Shown: positions 8,225 through 17,162, numbered from the stretch's first letter. The stretch is 46,230 nucleotides of DNA from Bacteroidia bacterium (GCA_026391255.1 JAPLDU010000065.1:1-46230); one strand, 5' to 3'. The notes: generated by a model not told the origin, from the sequence alone. Program-made: numbers and translations.

Positions 8225-8306
8225 ACCTAATACCTAGTGCCTAATGCCTAATGCCTATTGCCTATTGCCTATTGCCTAATGCCTATTGCCTATTGCCTAT
8301 TGCCTT
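8225..8306 (+). repeat. Phrase repeat B, copy 1
   Basis: About eleven drifting 7-bp units of GCCTATT / GCCTAAT. The reverse-complement phrase (GGCATTAGGCACTAGGCACC) occurs at 29739-29770, with short pieces at 10366-10380 and 29848-29868, and one at the end of eno. Confidence 0.8.
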
Positions 8307-8369
8307 GATTATGTTTAATAGCATAAAAATATAATGTTATGTAACCTGTATGTCACAAAAAAAATATCA

Positions 8370-8377
8370 TAAATTTG
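8370..8377 (+). promoter_or_regulatory. Candidate -7 promoter box for the Omp28/T9SS gene
   Basis: TAAATTTG lies 27 bases before the ATG at 8405. It lies beyond the longer open-frame start at 8375, supporting the later ATG. Confidence 0.6.
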
Positions 8378-8404
8378 CCCATTATTAATCTTAAAAATTC
8401 TAAT

Positions 8405-10288
8405 ATGAAAAAAATTTTATCATTATTTTGTTTCCTGGCATTTATTACTATATTAAATGCTCAGACTCAGCGTCTTGTGCTTGTTGAAGAGTTTACCCAG
8501 GCCAGTTGTGGTCCATGTGCTTCCCAGAACCCTGGTTTTGATGCTCTTTTACAGGCAAATCCAACCAAGGTTTGTGTTATTAAGTATCATACAGTATGGC
8601 CAGGTGTTGATCCTATGAATGCCCAGAATCAGTCCCAGGTTGCAACAAGGGTTACTTATTATGGTGTCGATGGTGTTCCTATGGGAATGTATGATGGTAA
8701 AATAGATAGTTCGTTTGCCAATTATCCGGGTTCCCCTGGTAATTTTACCCAGGCTATAATTGATAATGCATATGCAGTTCCATCTCCTTTTACTATTACG
8801 GTTAACCACAATTTATCCTCTGACCTGGATTCAGTTTTTGCTACTGTTACTGTTACTGCTGCCGAGGCTGTTTCAGTAGGAAACCTGAAACTTCATGTTG
8901 TTTTGGTTGAAGATCCAATTACTTTTAGTGTTGAACCCGGGACAAATGGTGAAACCACCTTCTATAATGTAATGAGGGAAATGTTTCCCAGTGACCAGGG
9001 TACTGCAATAACAAACACCTGGACCAGCGGTCAGTCACAGGTATTCAATTTTGCTGAAGCTTTACCATCTTATATCTATAACCTGAGTAAGCTGAGTGTT
9101 GTTGCTTTTATCCAGGACAACAATAATAAAAATGTGAAGCAGGCAGCTAAAACTGCACCAATTCCTGTTAATGTTGACGCTACTGTTACTGCAGTTAATA
9201 ATTTGCCTCCTTTTCCTCAATGCGACGCTACTCCTTTTACTGCAAGCTGTACATTCAAAAATTTCGGAACAACTGCTCTTACTTCATGCACTTTAAATTT
9301 CCAGGTTGATAATGGTACTATACAACAGGTAAACTGGACTGGTAACCTTGCAAGTGGTGCAACCGCAACTTATAATCTCCTTCCTGTAGTACCTGCTCCG
9401 GGTTCACATACATTCACCGTTTATATTACCAATCCGAACGGGATTGCAGATTATGCACCTGCCAATGGGAAAAAGCAATTTAGCTATATAATATTATCAG
9501 TATTCGTGCAAGTTCCGTTAGTTGAAGGATTTGAAGGGGCTACTTTCCCTCCGGCTGGTTGGACTATTGTCAATCCCGACGGTAGTTATACCTGGTCACA
9601 CGTAACGACGACCGGTTCACAGGGTAGTTCTTCAGCATGCTATATCTTAGATTATCTCAATCCTACAGGATCTCTTGATGATCTTTATGCTAAACCCCTT
9701 GATTTAAGTACAACCGGATACCTGTCTTATTCTCTTACTTTTGATGTGGCTCATGCACAGTATGCCACTGCATACACTGACCGCCTGCAGGTTCAGGCTT
9801 CTTCCAATTGCGGAAGCACCTGGTCAACCGTTTATGATAAAGTAGACCCGGCCCTGGCTACCGCTCCGATTGATACTAACTCATATGTGCCATCAACCGC
9901 TGCCGAATGGAGAACTGAAACTGTTAACCTGAGCGCATTTGTCGGCCAGTCACAGGTATTGGTTCGTTTCCATAGTATCAGCGGTTACAGCAACAACCTT
10001 TTCATTGATAATATTAATATTACCGGTAGTACTCTTGGAATCCCTGTTGTAAATAACAACAGCAGGATTTCTGTTTACCCGAATCCGAGTACTGGCCTTC
10101 TTAACATTGTTAATGCAGAGAATTCAGGCATTAAAGTTTACAATATCCTTGGCGAAGAAGTGGCTTCTGTCAATTGTGCCGGACAATCCGAAAGTATTAA
10201 TCTTTCTGCTTTTGCAAATGGTACATATACCATAAGGATTGTGAATGACAATAATGTGTTTGTACAGAAAGTTGTGTTAAACAGGTAA
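8405..10288 (+). CDS. Secreted Omp28-like thioredoxin-fold protein with T9SS sorting domain
   Basis: The product has 627 residues. A signal peptide (KKILSLFCFLAFITILNAQ) is followed by an Omp28-type thioredoxin-like domain with an intact CGPC in the context QASCGPCASQNPGF. Next come a beta-rich CARDB-like stretch and a choice-of-anchor J-type domain (LVEGFEGATFPPAGWTI). The C-terminal type A sorting domain (ISVYPNPSTGLLNIVN to the final KVVLNR) marks export by the type IX system and probable attachment to the cell surface. The role is inferred: an extracellular or surface thiol-redox or adhesion function. The ATG at 8405 was chosen over one at 8375 because a -7 box overlaps the latter. A strong terminator follows at 10312, so it is likely monocistronic. 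Confidence 0.88.
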   Translation: MKKILSLFCFLAFITILNAQTQRLVLVEEFTQASCGPCASQNPGFDALLQANPTKVCVIKYHTVWPGVDPMNAQNQSQVATRVTYYGVDGVPMGMYDGKIDSSFANYPGSPGNFTQAIIDNAYAVPSPFTITVNHNLSSDLDSVFATVTVTAAEAVSVGNLKLHVVLVEDPITFSVEPGTNGETTFYNVMREMFPSDQGTAITNTWTSGQSQVFNFAEALPSYIYNLSKLSVVAFIQDNNNKNVKQAAKTAPIPVNVDATVTAVNNLPPFPQCDATPFTASCTFKNFGTTALTSCTLNFQVDNGTIQQVNWTGNLASGATATYNLLPVVPAPGSHTFTVYITNPNGIADYAPANGKKQFSYIILSVFVQVPLVEGFEGATFPPAGWTIVNPDGSYTWSHVTTTGSQGSSSACYILDYLNPTGSLDDLYAKPLDLSTTGYLSYSLTFDVAHAQYATAYTDRLQVQASSNCGSTWSTVYDKVDPALATAPIDTNSYVPSTAAEWRTETVNLSAFVGQSQVLVRFHSISGYSNNLFIDNINITGSTLGIPVVNNNSRISVYPNPSTGLLNIVNAENSGIKVYNILGEEVASVNCAGQSESINLSAFANGTYTIRIVNDNNVFVQKVVLNR

Positions 10289-10311
10289 TAAATATATTAC
10301 AGATATTTACA

Positions 10312-10343
10312 GTAACCCGGGTAATGCCGGGTTACTTTTTTTT
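10312..10343 (+). terminator. Strong rho-independent terminator
   Basis: A perfect 9-bp stem (GTAACCCGG / CCGGGTTAC) with a 6-base loop is followed by eight T residues. It is 24 bases past the stop of the Omp28/T9SS gene. Confidence 0.92.
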
Positions 10344-10383
10344 GTACCTGTACGATATCATTCATAAGGCATTAGGCGCTTAT

Positions 10384-10574
10384 TTCTGAAATTATGACGC
10401 GTTTCGGCAAAAAAATCCAAAAAGCAAATCACAAAAAACAAATAATAAACAATATCAAAATTTCAAAGACGAAACAAATTATTTTGAATTTGTTATTTTG
10501 TTGATTGATATTTATTTGTAATTTGTATTTTGAGATTTGTGATTTCTTTTTTGGTTCTGGCTCGTCCAGTTTGG
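10384..10574 (+). repeat. Repeat family P, copy 3
   Basis: It runs from TTTCTGAAATTATGACGCG to GGCTCGTCCAGTTTGGG. It has the same word structure as the copy at 35931-36127. A GGCATTAGGCGC scrap of phrase B precedes it. Confidence 0.8.
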
Positions 10575-10589
10575 GTATCAGGTATTAGG

Positions 10590-10678
10590 CAATATGAATT
10601 ATAAGTCACGAATTATAAGTTGTGACTTTATGAACTTTACTAACTTTATAAACTTTATAACTTTATAAACTTATACAC
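10590..10678 (+). repeat. Phrase repeats D and E, upstream of the TlpA-like gene
   Basis: AATTATAAGTCACGAATTATAAG (D phrase) is followed by drifting units of AACTTTATAA (E phrase), ending just before a -7 box. The reverse complement of E is repeated at 45880-45948. Confidence 0.75.
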
Positions 10679-10686
10679 TACTTTTG
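10679..10686 (+). promoter_or_regulatory. Candidate -7 promoter box for the TlpA-like gene
   Basis: TACTTTTG lies 32 bases before the ATG, immediately after the phrase E array. Confidence 0.6.
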
Positions 10687-10718
10687 ATTTTCATTTTTAA
10701 CAGTAAAATTTCAGGAAC

Positions 10719-11228
10719 ATGAGAAAATATTTTATCATTACCGTCATGGTTCTCTTTGGTTTTGAATGCTTTGCACAACAGAAAGGTATTCCCATGGTTG
10801 AGGTGAAAAACCTGGATAACAAAACAGTTAAAACTACAGATATCAGCAATAATGGAAAGCCCATTATTCTTGATTTCTGGGCAACATGGTGCAAACCTTG
10901 TGTAAAGGAACTCACGGCAATTTCCGAAAATTATGAAACATGGCAGAAAGAAACCGGCGTCAAGCTTGTTGCTGTGTCAATTGACGATGCCAGGACCATG
11001 AGTAAGGTTGCTCCTTTTGTAAACGGGAAAGGATGGGAATATGAGTTTTACCTTGATCCGAACAGCGACTTTAAAAGAGCAATGAACGTGGTGAATGTCC
11101 CTCATACCTTCCTGCTCGATGGCAAGGGAAATGTCGTGTGGCAGCACACCACCTATGCCGATGGCGATGAAAATGAATTGTTCGAAATGGTTAAAAAAGT
11201 AGCTAAAGGAGAAGAAATAAAACAATAA
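10719..11228 (+). CDS. TlpA-family exported thioredoxin-like protein
   Basis: The 169-residue protein has a signal peptide ending near FECFAQQ, then a thioredoxin fold with the active site WATWCKPCVKEL and the cis-proline region VVNVPHTFLLDGKG. TlpA/ResA-type proteins are periplasmic thiol-disulfide oxidoreductases. They reduce disulfides in apo-cytochromes or other exported proteins. It starts a run of exported redox-like genes: a DUF6029 protein and an Omp28-like lipoprotein follow on the same strand, after a 532-base gap filled with repeats M and N. In related genomes these three types of gene are often adjacent, so the gap may be a later insertion. Partner proteins are not known. Confidence 0.9.
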   Translation: MRKYFIITVMVLFGFECFAQQKGIPMVEVKNLDNKTVKTTDISNNGKPIILDFWATWCKPCVKELTAISENYETWQKETGVKLVAVSIDDARTMSKVAPFVNGKGWEYEFYLDPNSDFKRAMNVVNVPHTFLLDGKGNVVWQHTTYADGDENELFEMVKKVAKGEEIKQ

Positions 11229-11245
11229 ACTGTTATGAGTTTTCA

Positions 11246-11421
11246 CCAGATGATTTTCTGCATTTTTTTCTTCATACTTTTTGTCGTCACAAAAAGTAAG
11301 CAAAAAAGACTTAACGAATTGAACTCGTTCCTTCTCGGTCTTCGGCAAGCTCAGACACCATCCTCGACTTCACTCAAACAGCAATTCGTTGATAAGGAAT
11401 TTATTTTTTATGCTTCGCATT
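11246..11421 (-). repeat. Repeat family M, copy 2 (inverted)
   Basis: This is the full-length version on the minus strand. It includes the 12-bp hairpin ACAAAAAGTATG and the segment TGGTGTCTGAGCTTGCCGAA missing from copy 1. It lies 17 bases after the TlpA stop codon and could act as a transcription-ending hairpin there. Confidence 0.8.
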
Positions 11422-11501
11422 TAAATATTATGGTTTGTAAAAAAGATTTGACTATTTCAGCTATCCCAAATAATTGCAATTCACATCGGGCACCTGGGAA
11501 A

Positions 11502-11677
11502 CCGCCTCAGATTAATTTGCGTAGAATTCAAAGAAAATTTGTGTGCGAAGGGACTGGCAAGCAGCCCACGAGTACCGGCGGAAGAATTAATATTTATAGG
11601 AACTTGCAAATTCCGGTACGGCTTGGGCTGCGTGAAGACAAATTTTCTGTAGAATTCAGCAAATTCATCTGTAACGG
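11502..11677. repeat. Repeat family N, copy 1 (176-bp long palindrome)
   Basis: Terminal arms of about 40 bp are inverted copies (CCGCCTCAGATTAATTTGC at the left, GCAAATTCATCTGTAACGG at the right; each arm also contains GAATTC and AAAATTTG). An inner hairpin pairs GCAGCCCA and GTACCGG with their complements. A second copy of exactly 176 bp is at 23916-24091. The continuous open frame across it is shared by both copies, but the palindrome can explain it. Confidence 0.85.
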
Positions 11678-11760
11678 TGACTTTTCTTTGATTACTTTCG
11701 TGGGTAAATGAACAATTTATATCACAAATCTGAAAATATTTATTTCCAAACATCAATTTG

Positions 11761-13428
11761 ATGAAACATAATTTTATTTTTACTATTATCTTTTTTGTAG
11801 TTACTGGAACTTATGCACAGACAGAAAACCAGGGACAGTTTCATGGTAATTTCCAGACGGATATACAGACTTATTATAAAGATACAACCATTGGGGCGAA
11901 TACTGTTCCGGCTGAGAAAATGCTGATGAATTCCTATGCCAACTTTAATTATACCAACGGTCCGATTTCTGCCGGTGTGCGGTTTGAAGCCTGCCTCAAT
12001 CCGCTGGAGGGTTTCTCGAAGAACAACAATGGCGTTGGTTTCCCGCATAAATATATAACTTACAACAAAGACGATATTGAAATTACGGCAGGTAGTTTCT
12101 ATGAACAGTTTGGCAGCGGCCTCATTCTGCGCTCCTATGAAGATAAAACCGTTGATATAGATAACTCACTCGAAGGTTTTTCCATGAAATTCTCCCCGGT
12201 GAAGGGAGTACTGTTAAAAGGTGTTTACGGCAAACAACGGTCATATTTCTCTGACGTGAACGGAAATTCACAACTGATTACCGGTCCTGGTATTGTCCGT
12301 GGCTTTGATGGGGAAATAAATGTGAATGATATATTTCCTAAACTTGAAAACAAACGTACGCAGGTAATTCTTGGAGGCAGCTTTGTGAGCAAGTTCCAGG
12401 AAGATCAGAACCCTTCCTTTGTCCTTCCTCAGAATGTAGGCGCCTGGGCCGGAAGGATAAATATCAATTCAGGAAAAGTGAACTTTTCTGCCGAGTATGC
12501 CAATAAGATGAATGATCCAACGGCCGATAACAATTATATTTATAAAAACGGGGAAGCTTTGTTACTGAACATATCCTATTCGAAAAAAGGACTGGGAGCT
12601 TATCTATCTGCCAAACGCGTTGATAATATGTCGTTCCGGTCAAACCGTGACGCAACTTTAAATAACCTGCTGCTGAACGTGCTTCCTGACATCACCAAAG
12701 AACAGACTTATACCCTGAATGCCATGTACCCATATGCCACACAGCCAAATGGAGAAGTCGGGTTTCAGGCCGATGTGAGTTATAAATTTAAAAAAGAAAG
12801 TCCTGTAGGTGGAAAATACGGAACAAATATATCTCTTAACTTTTCCCGTGTTAACAGCATAGATAAACAAGCCATCAACGATACCACCGCCATCGGGCAA
12901 AAAGGCACGCTGGGCTATTCTTCTGATTTTTTTAAAATAGGTAATGAATTATATTACCAGGACATTAACCTGGAAATAAATAAAAAACTTTCGGAAAAAT
13001 TAGTAGTGGTGCTTACTTATATGGACCTTTTTTATAATTTCAATATAATCCGAGGTATGACAGGTCATGAAAATGTTAAAGCCAATATCGGACTTGCAGA
13101 TATTACTTACCATATCAATTCAAAAAACACGATCAGAACTGAGTGGCAGGCTTTATTCACCAAGCAGGACCAGGGTAGCTGGGCTATGGGTCTCGCCGAG
13201 TACTCCATTTCACCGCATTGGTTTTTTGATGCCTATGATCTTTATAATTACGGAAACCAGGATCAAAAGGTGCATTACTTTACTGCTGCTACTGTCTATG
13301 TAAGGGGTACTAACCGGTTTCAGCTTAGTTACGGAAAGCAACGAGCAGGTATTTTGTGCGTTGGGGGCGTATGCCGCCAGGTGCCTGCTTCCAATGGTTT
13401 TGCAATTTCAGTGACAAGTAGTTTTTAA
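11761..13428 (+). CDS. DUF6029 family outer-membrane-type protein
   Basis: The 555-residue protein has a signal peptide (MKHNFIFTIIFFVV, cleavage near TYAQ) and is rich in alternating beta strands ending in an aromatic residue. It contains ITAGSFYEQFGSGLILRSYE and LLKGVYGKQRSYF, which I recognise as DUF6029-family features. The family is restricted to Bacteroidota, is probably a beta-barrel, and has no assigned function. The ATG at 11761 is preferred to the TTG just before it. The next gene, an Omp28-like lipoprotein, starts 10 bases after the stop, so the two form an operon. The conserved pairing suggests a joint role at the cell surface or outer membrane. Confidence 0.82.
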   Translation: MKHNFIFTIIFFVVTGTYAQTENQGQFHGNFQTDIQTYYKDTTIGANTVPAEKMLMNSYANFNYTNGPISAGVRFEACLNPLEGFSKNNNGVGFPHKYITYNKDDIEITAGSFYEQFGSGLILRSYEDKTVDIDNSLEGFSMKFSPVKGVLLKGVYGKQRSYFSDVNGNSQLITGPGIVRGFDGEINVNDIFPKLENKRTQVILGGSFVSKFQEDQNPSFVLPQNVGAWAGRININSGKVNFSAEYANKMNDPTADNNYIYKNGEALLLNISYSKKGLGAYLSAKRVDNMSFRSNRDATLNNLLLNVLPDITKEQTYTLNAMYPYATQPNGEVGFQADVSYKFKKESPVGGKYGTNISLNFSRVNSIDKQAINDTTAIGQKGTLGYSSDFFKIGNELYYQDINLEINKKLSEKLVVVLTYMDLFYNFNIIRGMTGHENVKANIGLADITYHINSKNTIRTEWQALFTKQDQGSWAMGLAEYSISPHWFFDAYDLYNYGNQDQKVHYFTAATVYVRGTNRFQLSYGKQRAGILCVGGVCRQVPASNGFAISVTSSF

Positions 13429-13438
13429 TACATTGAAG

Positions 13439-14287
13439 ATGAAAAGCATATATTTATTTTTCTGTATTGTGATCTTATTTATCTCCATGAATTCGTGCGA
13501 TAAGATCAATCCGCCCTACATGGTTTCAAATGATCAAACCGTTGATACAGGTTCAAACCAGGGAAGAAAGGTTCTTATCGAAGATTTTACCGGTCATCAT
13601 TGCGGAAACTGCCCTGCAGCTCATGAACTCTTAGCCCAGTTAAAAGCGAAATACAATGAAAAACTGGTACCAATTAGCATTCATGCCGGCTTTTTCGCCG
13701 ATACCATCTGGCCCGGTTATCATATTGATTACAGAACTATTGAAGGCGAGGAGCTTATGACTGCATTTAACATTGAGGATAACCCAAAAGGATTGGTCAA
13801 CAGAACAGTGTTTGATAATGCAACTGTTCTCTCACCTGAAAGCTGGGATGCTGCAATTGAAAATCAACTGGAAAAATCTGTGCCGGCTCATTTTAATATC
13901 TTAGCAACATTTCAGAAAGATACACGTAAATTATATGTACAGGCAGAAGCCATTATGCTTACCGACCAGAACAGGAATATGAATTTATCAGTTTATCTGG
14001 TTGAGGATAGTCTTATTTCAGAACAATTGGATTATAATGCCAATCCGCAGGATATTCCAAATTATATACACCGTCATGTTTTCAGAGGTTCACTGAATGG
14101 TACCTGGGGTGAATTGGTTTCTGCAGGTAAAATTTATAAAGGAGATATTATTGAAAGAAATTATTCGATGACTCTTCCTTCTAAATACAATGAAAAGCAT
14201 TGCGGTATAATCGTTTTTCTTTCTGATGCCGATACCAAAGAGGTCCTGCATGTTCAGGAAAGCGATCAGTTGTTATTAATTGAATAA
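13439..14287 (+). CDS. Omp28-like lipoprotein with CxxC thioredoxin motif
   Basis: The 282-residue product begins with a lipoprotein signal: a hydrophobic stretch followed by MNSCDK, whose Cys would be lipidated. It then has an Omp28-type thioredoxin-like domain with the motif FTGHHCGNCPAAHELL. The CxxC pair is intact, so redox activity is possible. The rest is beta-rich, as in Omp28 family members. The true start is the ATG at 13439; an in-frame TTG six bases earlier is less likely. It is the second gene of an operon with the DUF6029 protein (10-base gap). The partners and substrate are unknown; the thiol-related role is inferred from the motif and from the TlpA-like gene upstream. Confidence 0.85.
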   Translation: MKSIYLFFCIVILFISMNSCDKINPPYMVSNDQTVDTGSNQGRKVLIEDFTGHHCGNCPAAHELLAQLKAKYNEKLVPISIHAGFFADTIWPGYHIDYRTIEGEELMTAFNIEDNPKGLVNRTVFDNATVLSPESWDAAIENQLEKSVPAHFNILATFQKDTRKLYVQAEAIMLTDQNRNMNLSVYLVEDSLISEQLDYNANPQDIPNYIHRHVFRGSLNGTWGELVSAGKIYKGDIIERNYSMTLPSKYNEKHCGIIVFLSDADTKEVLHVQESDQLLLIE

Positions 14288-14299
14288 TCGTTACTATTC

Positions 14300-14450
14300 A
14301 GATAGATAGGCTATAGACTATTAGACTGTAGGCTGTTAGAAAAGTATCAGGTATCAAGATATGTTGAAATTTGAGGATTTGAAAATTTGAAAATGTTAAT
14401 GTCCCATTTATTACTCATAACTCATAACTCATAATTTCTACTTAAATTCG
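14300..14450 (+). repeat. Mixed phrase repeats (F, C, D)
   Basis: In order: GGCTATAGACTATTAGACTG, AAAGTATCAGGTATCAAG, TTGAGGATTTGAAAATTTG, then three units of ACTCATA. The block ends about a dozen bases before the start of the next gene. Confidence 0.7.
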
Positions 14451-14451
14451 T

Positions 14452-15042
14452 ATGAGAGCATTTATAGTTTTACTGGTCTTTTGGGGAATCTCATTCACTG
14501 TTTTTTCCCAGGATTTTAAGGGAGGCTTATTGTTCGGGTTGGTAAGCAGCCAACTGGACGGGGATACCCATGCAGGATATGACAAAGCTGGTATTCATTT
14601 TGGTGGATTTGTAAGCCACCCTTTTTCCGGAAAATATTCCGGCCAGCTTGAATTAAAGTACATTCAGAAAGGCTCTTATAACGATGGCAAATCGCAAAGT
14701 GACCCGCTCTATTACAAGTCAAAGATCAATTATATTGAAATGCCTGTGCTTTGCGAATACAAATTCAGGAAAATTGTTATTGAAGCTGGCATTTCAGCCG
14801 GTTACCTCATTAAAGCCACGGAGGATAAGGATGGTTATGGAGATTTACCTGCAGATCCTCCATTTAAAAAGTACGAATTTAGTGGCATTGCTGGATTAAA
14901 TTATTTGTTTGCAGAAAAATGGAAAGCTAATTTCAGGTTCGAATATTCAATCATTCCGGTTCGCGACAACCCGGGTAGTCTTTATTTTAACGGCAACCAG
15001 TTTAATAATGTCCTGTCCTTTGCCATTTATTATCAGTTTTGA
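14452..15042 (+). CDS. Small outer-membrane beta-barrel protein
   Basis: The 196-residue protein has a signal peptide (RAFIVLLVFWGISFTVFSQ) followed by about eight amphipathic strands. It begins DFKGGLLFGLVSSQLDGD and ends with an aromatic residue (YYQF), typical of small outer-membrane barrels. It belongs to the porin-like 'outer membrane protein beta-barrel' class common in Bacteroidota, which also includes PorT. There is no specific reason to call it PorT, and none of the type IX secretion genes are nearby. It has its own upstream region of phrase repeats and is probably monocistronic. Function unknown. Confidence 0.8.
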   Translation: MRAFIVLLVFWGISFTVFSQDFKGGLLFGLVSSQLDGDTHAGYDKAGIHFGGFVSHPFSGKYSGQLELKYIQKGSYNDGKSQSDPLYYKSKINYIEMPVLCEYKFRKIVIEAGISAGYLIKATEDKDGYGDLPADPPFKKYEFSGIAGLNYLFAEKWKANFRFEYSIIPVRDNPGSLYFNGNQFNNVLSFAIYYQF

Positions 15043-15043
15043 T

Positions 15044-15145
15044 GATTAAGGCATTTAGGCTGTAGGCTATTAGAAAAAGTAGCAGGTATCAGGAATCAGG
15101 TATCAGGAATCAGGTATCAGGTATCAAGAATCAGGAATCAGGAAC
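15044..15145 (+). repeat. Phrase repeats F and C
   Basis: GGCATTTAGGCTGTAGGCTA is followed by about eight drifting units of CAGGTAT / CAGGAAT. It begins a few bases after the stop of the barrel gene. Confidence 0.8.
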
Positions 15146-15206
15146 AACTTAATTAGGTTCACTGTTTAAGTAAAATTCTTAAGAGACAATAATCAAATTT
15201 TCATGA

Positions 15207-15382
15207 GTGCGAAGCATAAAATATATATACCATATTAACGAATTGCTGTTTGAGTGAAGTCGAGGATGGTGTCTGAGCTTGCCGAAGACCGAGACGGAAC
15301 GAGTTCAATTCGTTAAGTCTTTTTTGCATACTTTTTGTGACGACAAAAAGTATGAAGAAAAAAATTCAGAAAATCATCTGGT
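15207..15382 (+). repeat. Repeat family M, copy 3
   Basis: Full-length direct copy with the segment TGGTGTCTGAGCTTGCCGAA, the CAATTCGTTAAG arm and the 12-bp CATACTTTTTGT hairpin. It ends about 40 bases before ubiX. Confidence 0.8.
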
Positions 15383-15422
15383 AAAAATTTAGAACAGTTT
15401 CTAATTTTAACAAGCTTGAAAA

Positions 15423-15998
15423 ATGGAACACAAAAAAATTAAAATAATAATAGCCATTACCGGCGCCAGTGGTGCGCCCTATGCGCTCAGGCTCATTGAA
15501 AAGATTGAATATTACAGGGAACAGACAGAAGATGTGGCTATTGTTTTTTCAGAAAACGGAAAACTGGTATGGGATTTTGAAATAATTTCTCATGCGCAAT
15601 ATTCAATCCCTTTCAGAATATACCGGAACGATGATTTCTTTGCTCCCTTTGCTTCCGGTTCAGCCGGATTCTATACTATGATCATTTGCCCGTGTACCAT
15701 GGGCAGCATGGGAAAAATCGCCAATGGAATTTCTGATGATCTGATCTCGAGAGCCGCCGATGTTATTCTGAAAGAACGCAGGAAACTGATACTCGTTACC
15801 CGTGAAATGCCCCTCAACCTGGTGCATATCGAAAATATGAAGAAAATTACAATGGCAGGAGGGATTATTTGTCCTGCCAGTCCGTCATTCTACAGCAAGC
15901 CCGAATCCATTGACCAGCTTATTGACACAGTGGTGAACAGGGTATTATCCCTTGCCGGATTTGACATTGAATCATTTCGTTGGGGCGACCATGCCTGA
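15423..15998 (+). CDS. ubiX: Flavin prenyltransferase
   Basis: The 191-residue protein has the UbiX/Pad1 signatures ITGASGAPYALRLIEK (FMN phosphate site) and CPCTMGSMGKIANGISDDLI. LVTREMPLNLVHIENM and PASPSFYSKP follow. UbiX prenylates FMN to make the cofactor of UbiD-type decarboxylases. No ubiD is in the window, so its client enzyme must lie elsewhere; in Bacteroidota this may be a menaquinone-pathway or aromatic-acid decarboxylase. The last codons overlap the start of dprA by 8 bases, indicating translational coupling. Length is typical (about 190). Confidence 0.95.
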   Translation: MEHKKIKIIIAITGASGAPYALRLIEKIEYYREQTEDVAIVFSENGKLVWDFEIISHAQYSIPFRIYRNDDFFAPFASGSAGFYTMIICPCTMGSMGKIANGISDDLISRAADVILKERRKLILVTREMPLNLVHIENMKKITMAGGIICPASPSFYSKPESIDQLIDTVVNRVLSLAGFDIESFRWGDHA

Positions 15999-17115
15999 TC
16001 GGGATTTAAAATATAAAATCGGTATCAGCCTGATTCCAAATGTAGGCCCTGTGGTTGCCAGGAGACTCATTGCCTACCTTGGCAGTATTGAGGCCGTTTT
16101 CAGGGAAAGGAAAGACCGCTTGTTGAAAATTCCTGGAATCGGAAAAGTGATTGCGGGCAGTGTGGTGTTCCAGGATGTGTTGTCACGTGCAGAGGAAGAA
16201 GTAAAATTCATTGAGCGAAATGAAATTACCCCCGTTTTCTATCTCGATGATGACTACCCTGAACGGCTCAGGTTGTGCGAGGATGCACCTGTGATACTCT
16301 TTACCAAAGGAATAACCGGATTCAACTCTAAGAAGATTATCAGTATTGTGGGCACCAGGAAAGCCACAACATATGGTAAAGAGATATGCCGCAAATTTAT
16401 TAAAGACATTGCTGCCAGTCATCCCGGTATGATCATTGTGAGCGGACTGGCTTATGGTATTGATGTTACCGCTCATAAAGCAGCGCTGGATAACGGACTG
16501 CAGACCATAGCGGTTCTTGGACACGGACTTGATACCATATATCCTCCGCTACATACACATGTGGCTGAGGCAATTACTCATCAGGGTGCGTTGGTTACAG
16601 ATTTTATGAGCAAGACTTTACCAGATAGACAGAATTTTGTAAAAAGAAACCGGATTATTGCAGGTCTGGCCGATGCAACAATTATTATCGAATCTGGTCT
16701 GAAGGGAGGTTCTCTCATCACGGCCGAAATGGCAGGTTCTTATAACCGTGATGTATTTGCATTTCCGGGCAGAGTGAATGATCCGGCTTCCATTGGATGC
16801 AACTGGCTGATAAAAAATAATAAAGCAGGACTGATCGAATCACTCCAGGATCTTGAATATTTCATGAGATGGGACCAGACAACCAAAGTGCCATCTGATG
16901 GGCAACATACATTGTTTCCTGAACTTACTTCTGATGAAAAAGCAATTCTTGAATTACTGAAAGAAAACGGTGATCTTGAAATAGATATGATCGTGTACAA
17001 AAGCGGGTTCCAACCTTCCATGGTTTCAGCCATGCTGCTCAATCTCGAATTTTCCGGTTTAGTCAGATGTTTGCCGGGTAAAGTATACTCCCTTTACAGG
17101 CCGTTCTACCAATAG
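15991..17115 (+). CDS. dprA: DNA-processing protein DprA
   Basis: The 374-residue protein has an N-terminal helix-hairpin-helix region (IPNVGPVVARRLIAYLG, IPGIGKVIAG). The DprA Rossmann fold follows, with SIVGTRKATTYG, VSGLAYGIDVTAHKAAL, VLGHGLDTIYPP and GGSLITAEMA. A C-terminal winged-helix module comes last (about 310-374). DprA loads RecA onto incoming single-stranded DNA during natural transformation. The ATG at 15991 is preferred; a TTG further upstream would overlap ubiX deeply. The overlap with ubiX by 8 bases makes a two-gene operon. No other competence genes are nearby, so its use in uptake here is inferred. Confidence 0.96.
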   Translation: MPDRDLKYKIGISLIPNVGPVVARRLIAYLGSIEAVFRERKDRLLKIPGIGKVIAGSVVFQDVLSRAEEEVKFIERNEITPVFYLDDDYPERLRLCEDAPVILFTKGITGFNSKKIISIVGTRKATTYGKEICRKFIKDIAASHPGMIIVSGLAYGIDVTAHKAALDNGLQTIAVLGHGLDTIYPPLHTHVAEAITHQGALVTDFMSKTLPDRQNFVKRNRIIAGLADATIIIESGLKGGSLITAEMAGSYNRDVFAFPGRVNDPASIGCNWLIKNNKAGLIESLQDLEYFMRWDQTTKVPSDGQHTLFPELTSDEKAILELLKENGDLEIDMIVYKSGFQPSMVSAMLLNLEFSGLVRCLPGKVYSLYRPFYQ

Positions 17116-17162
17116 GATCAGGCTATTCAGCCAACCTCTTATGTGATTTGATTGTAACAACC

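Noticed and set aside
11235-11711. A 158-codon open frame downstream of the TlpA-like gene
   Set aside because: Made of repeat M copy 2 and repeat N copy 1, with no upstream promoter. The frame across N is shared with the second copy, but palindromy explains it.
14452-15042. PorT of the type IX secretion system
   Set aside because: The small barrel shares the general class but no PorT-specific features were seen and no other secretion-system genes are nearby.
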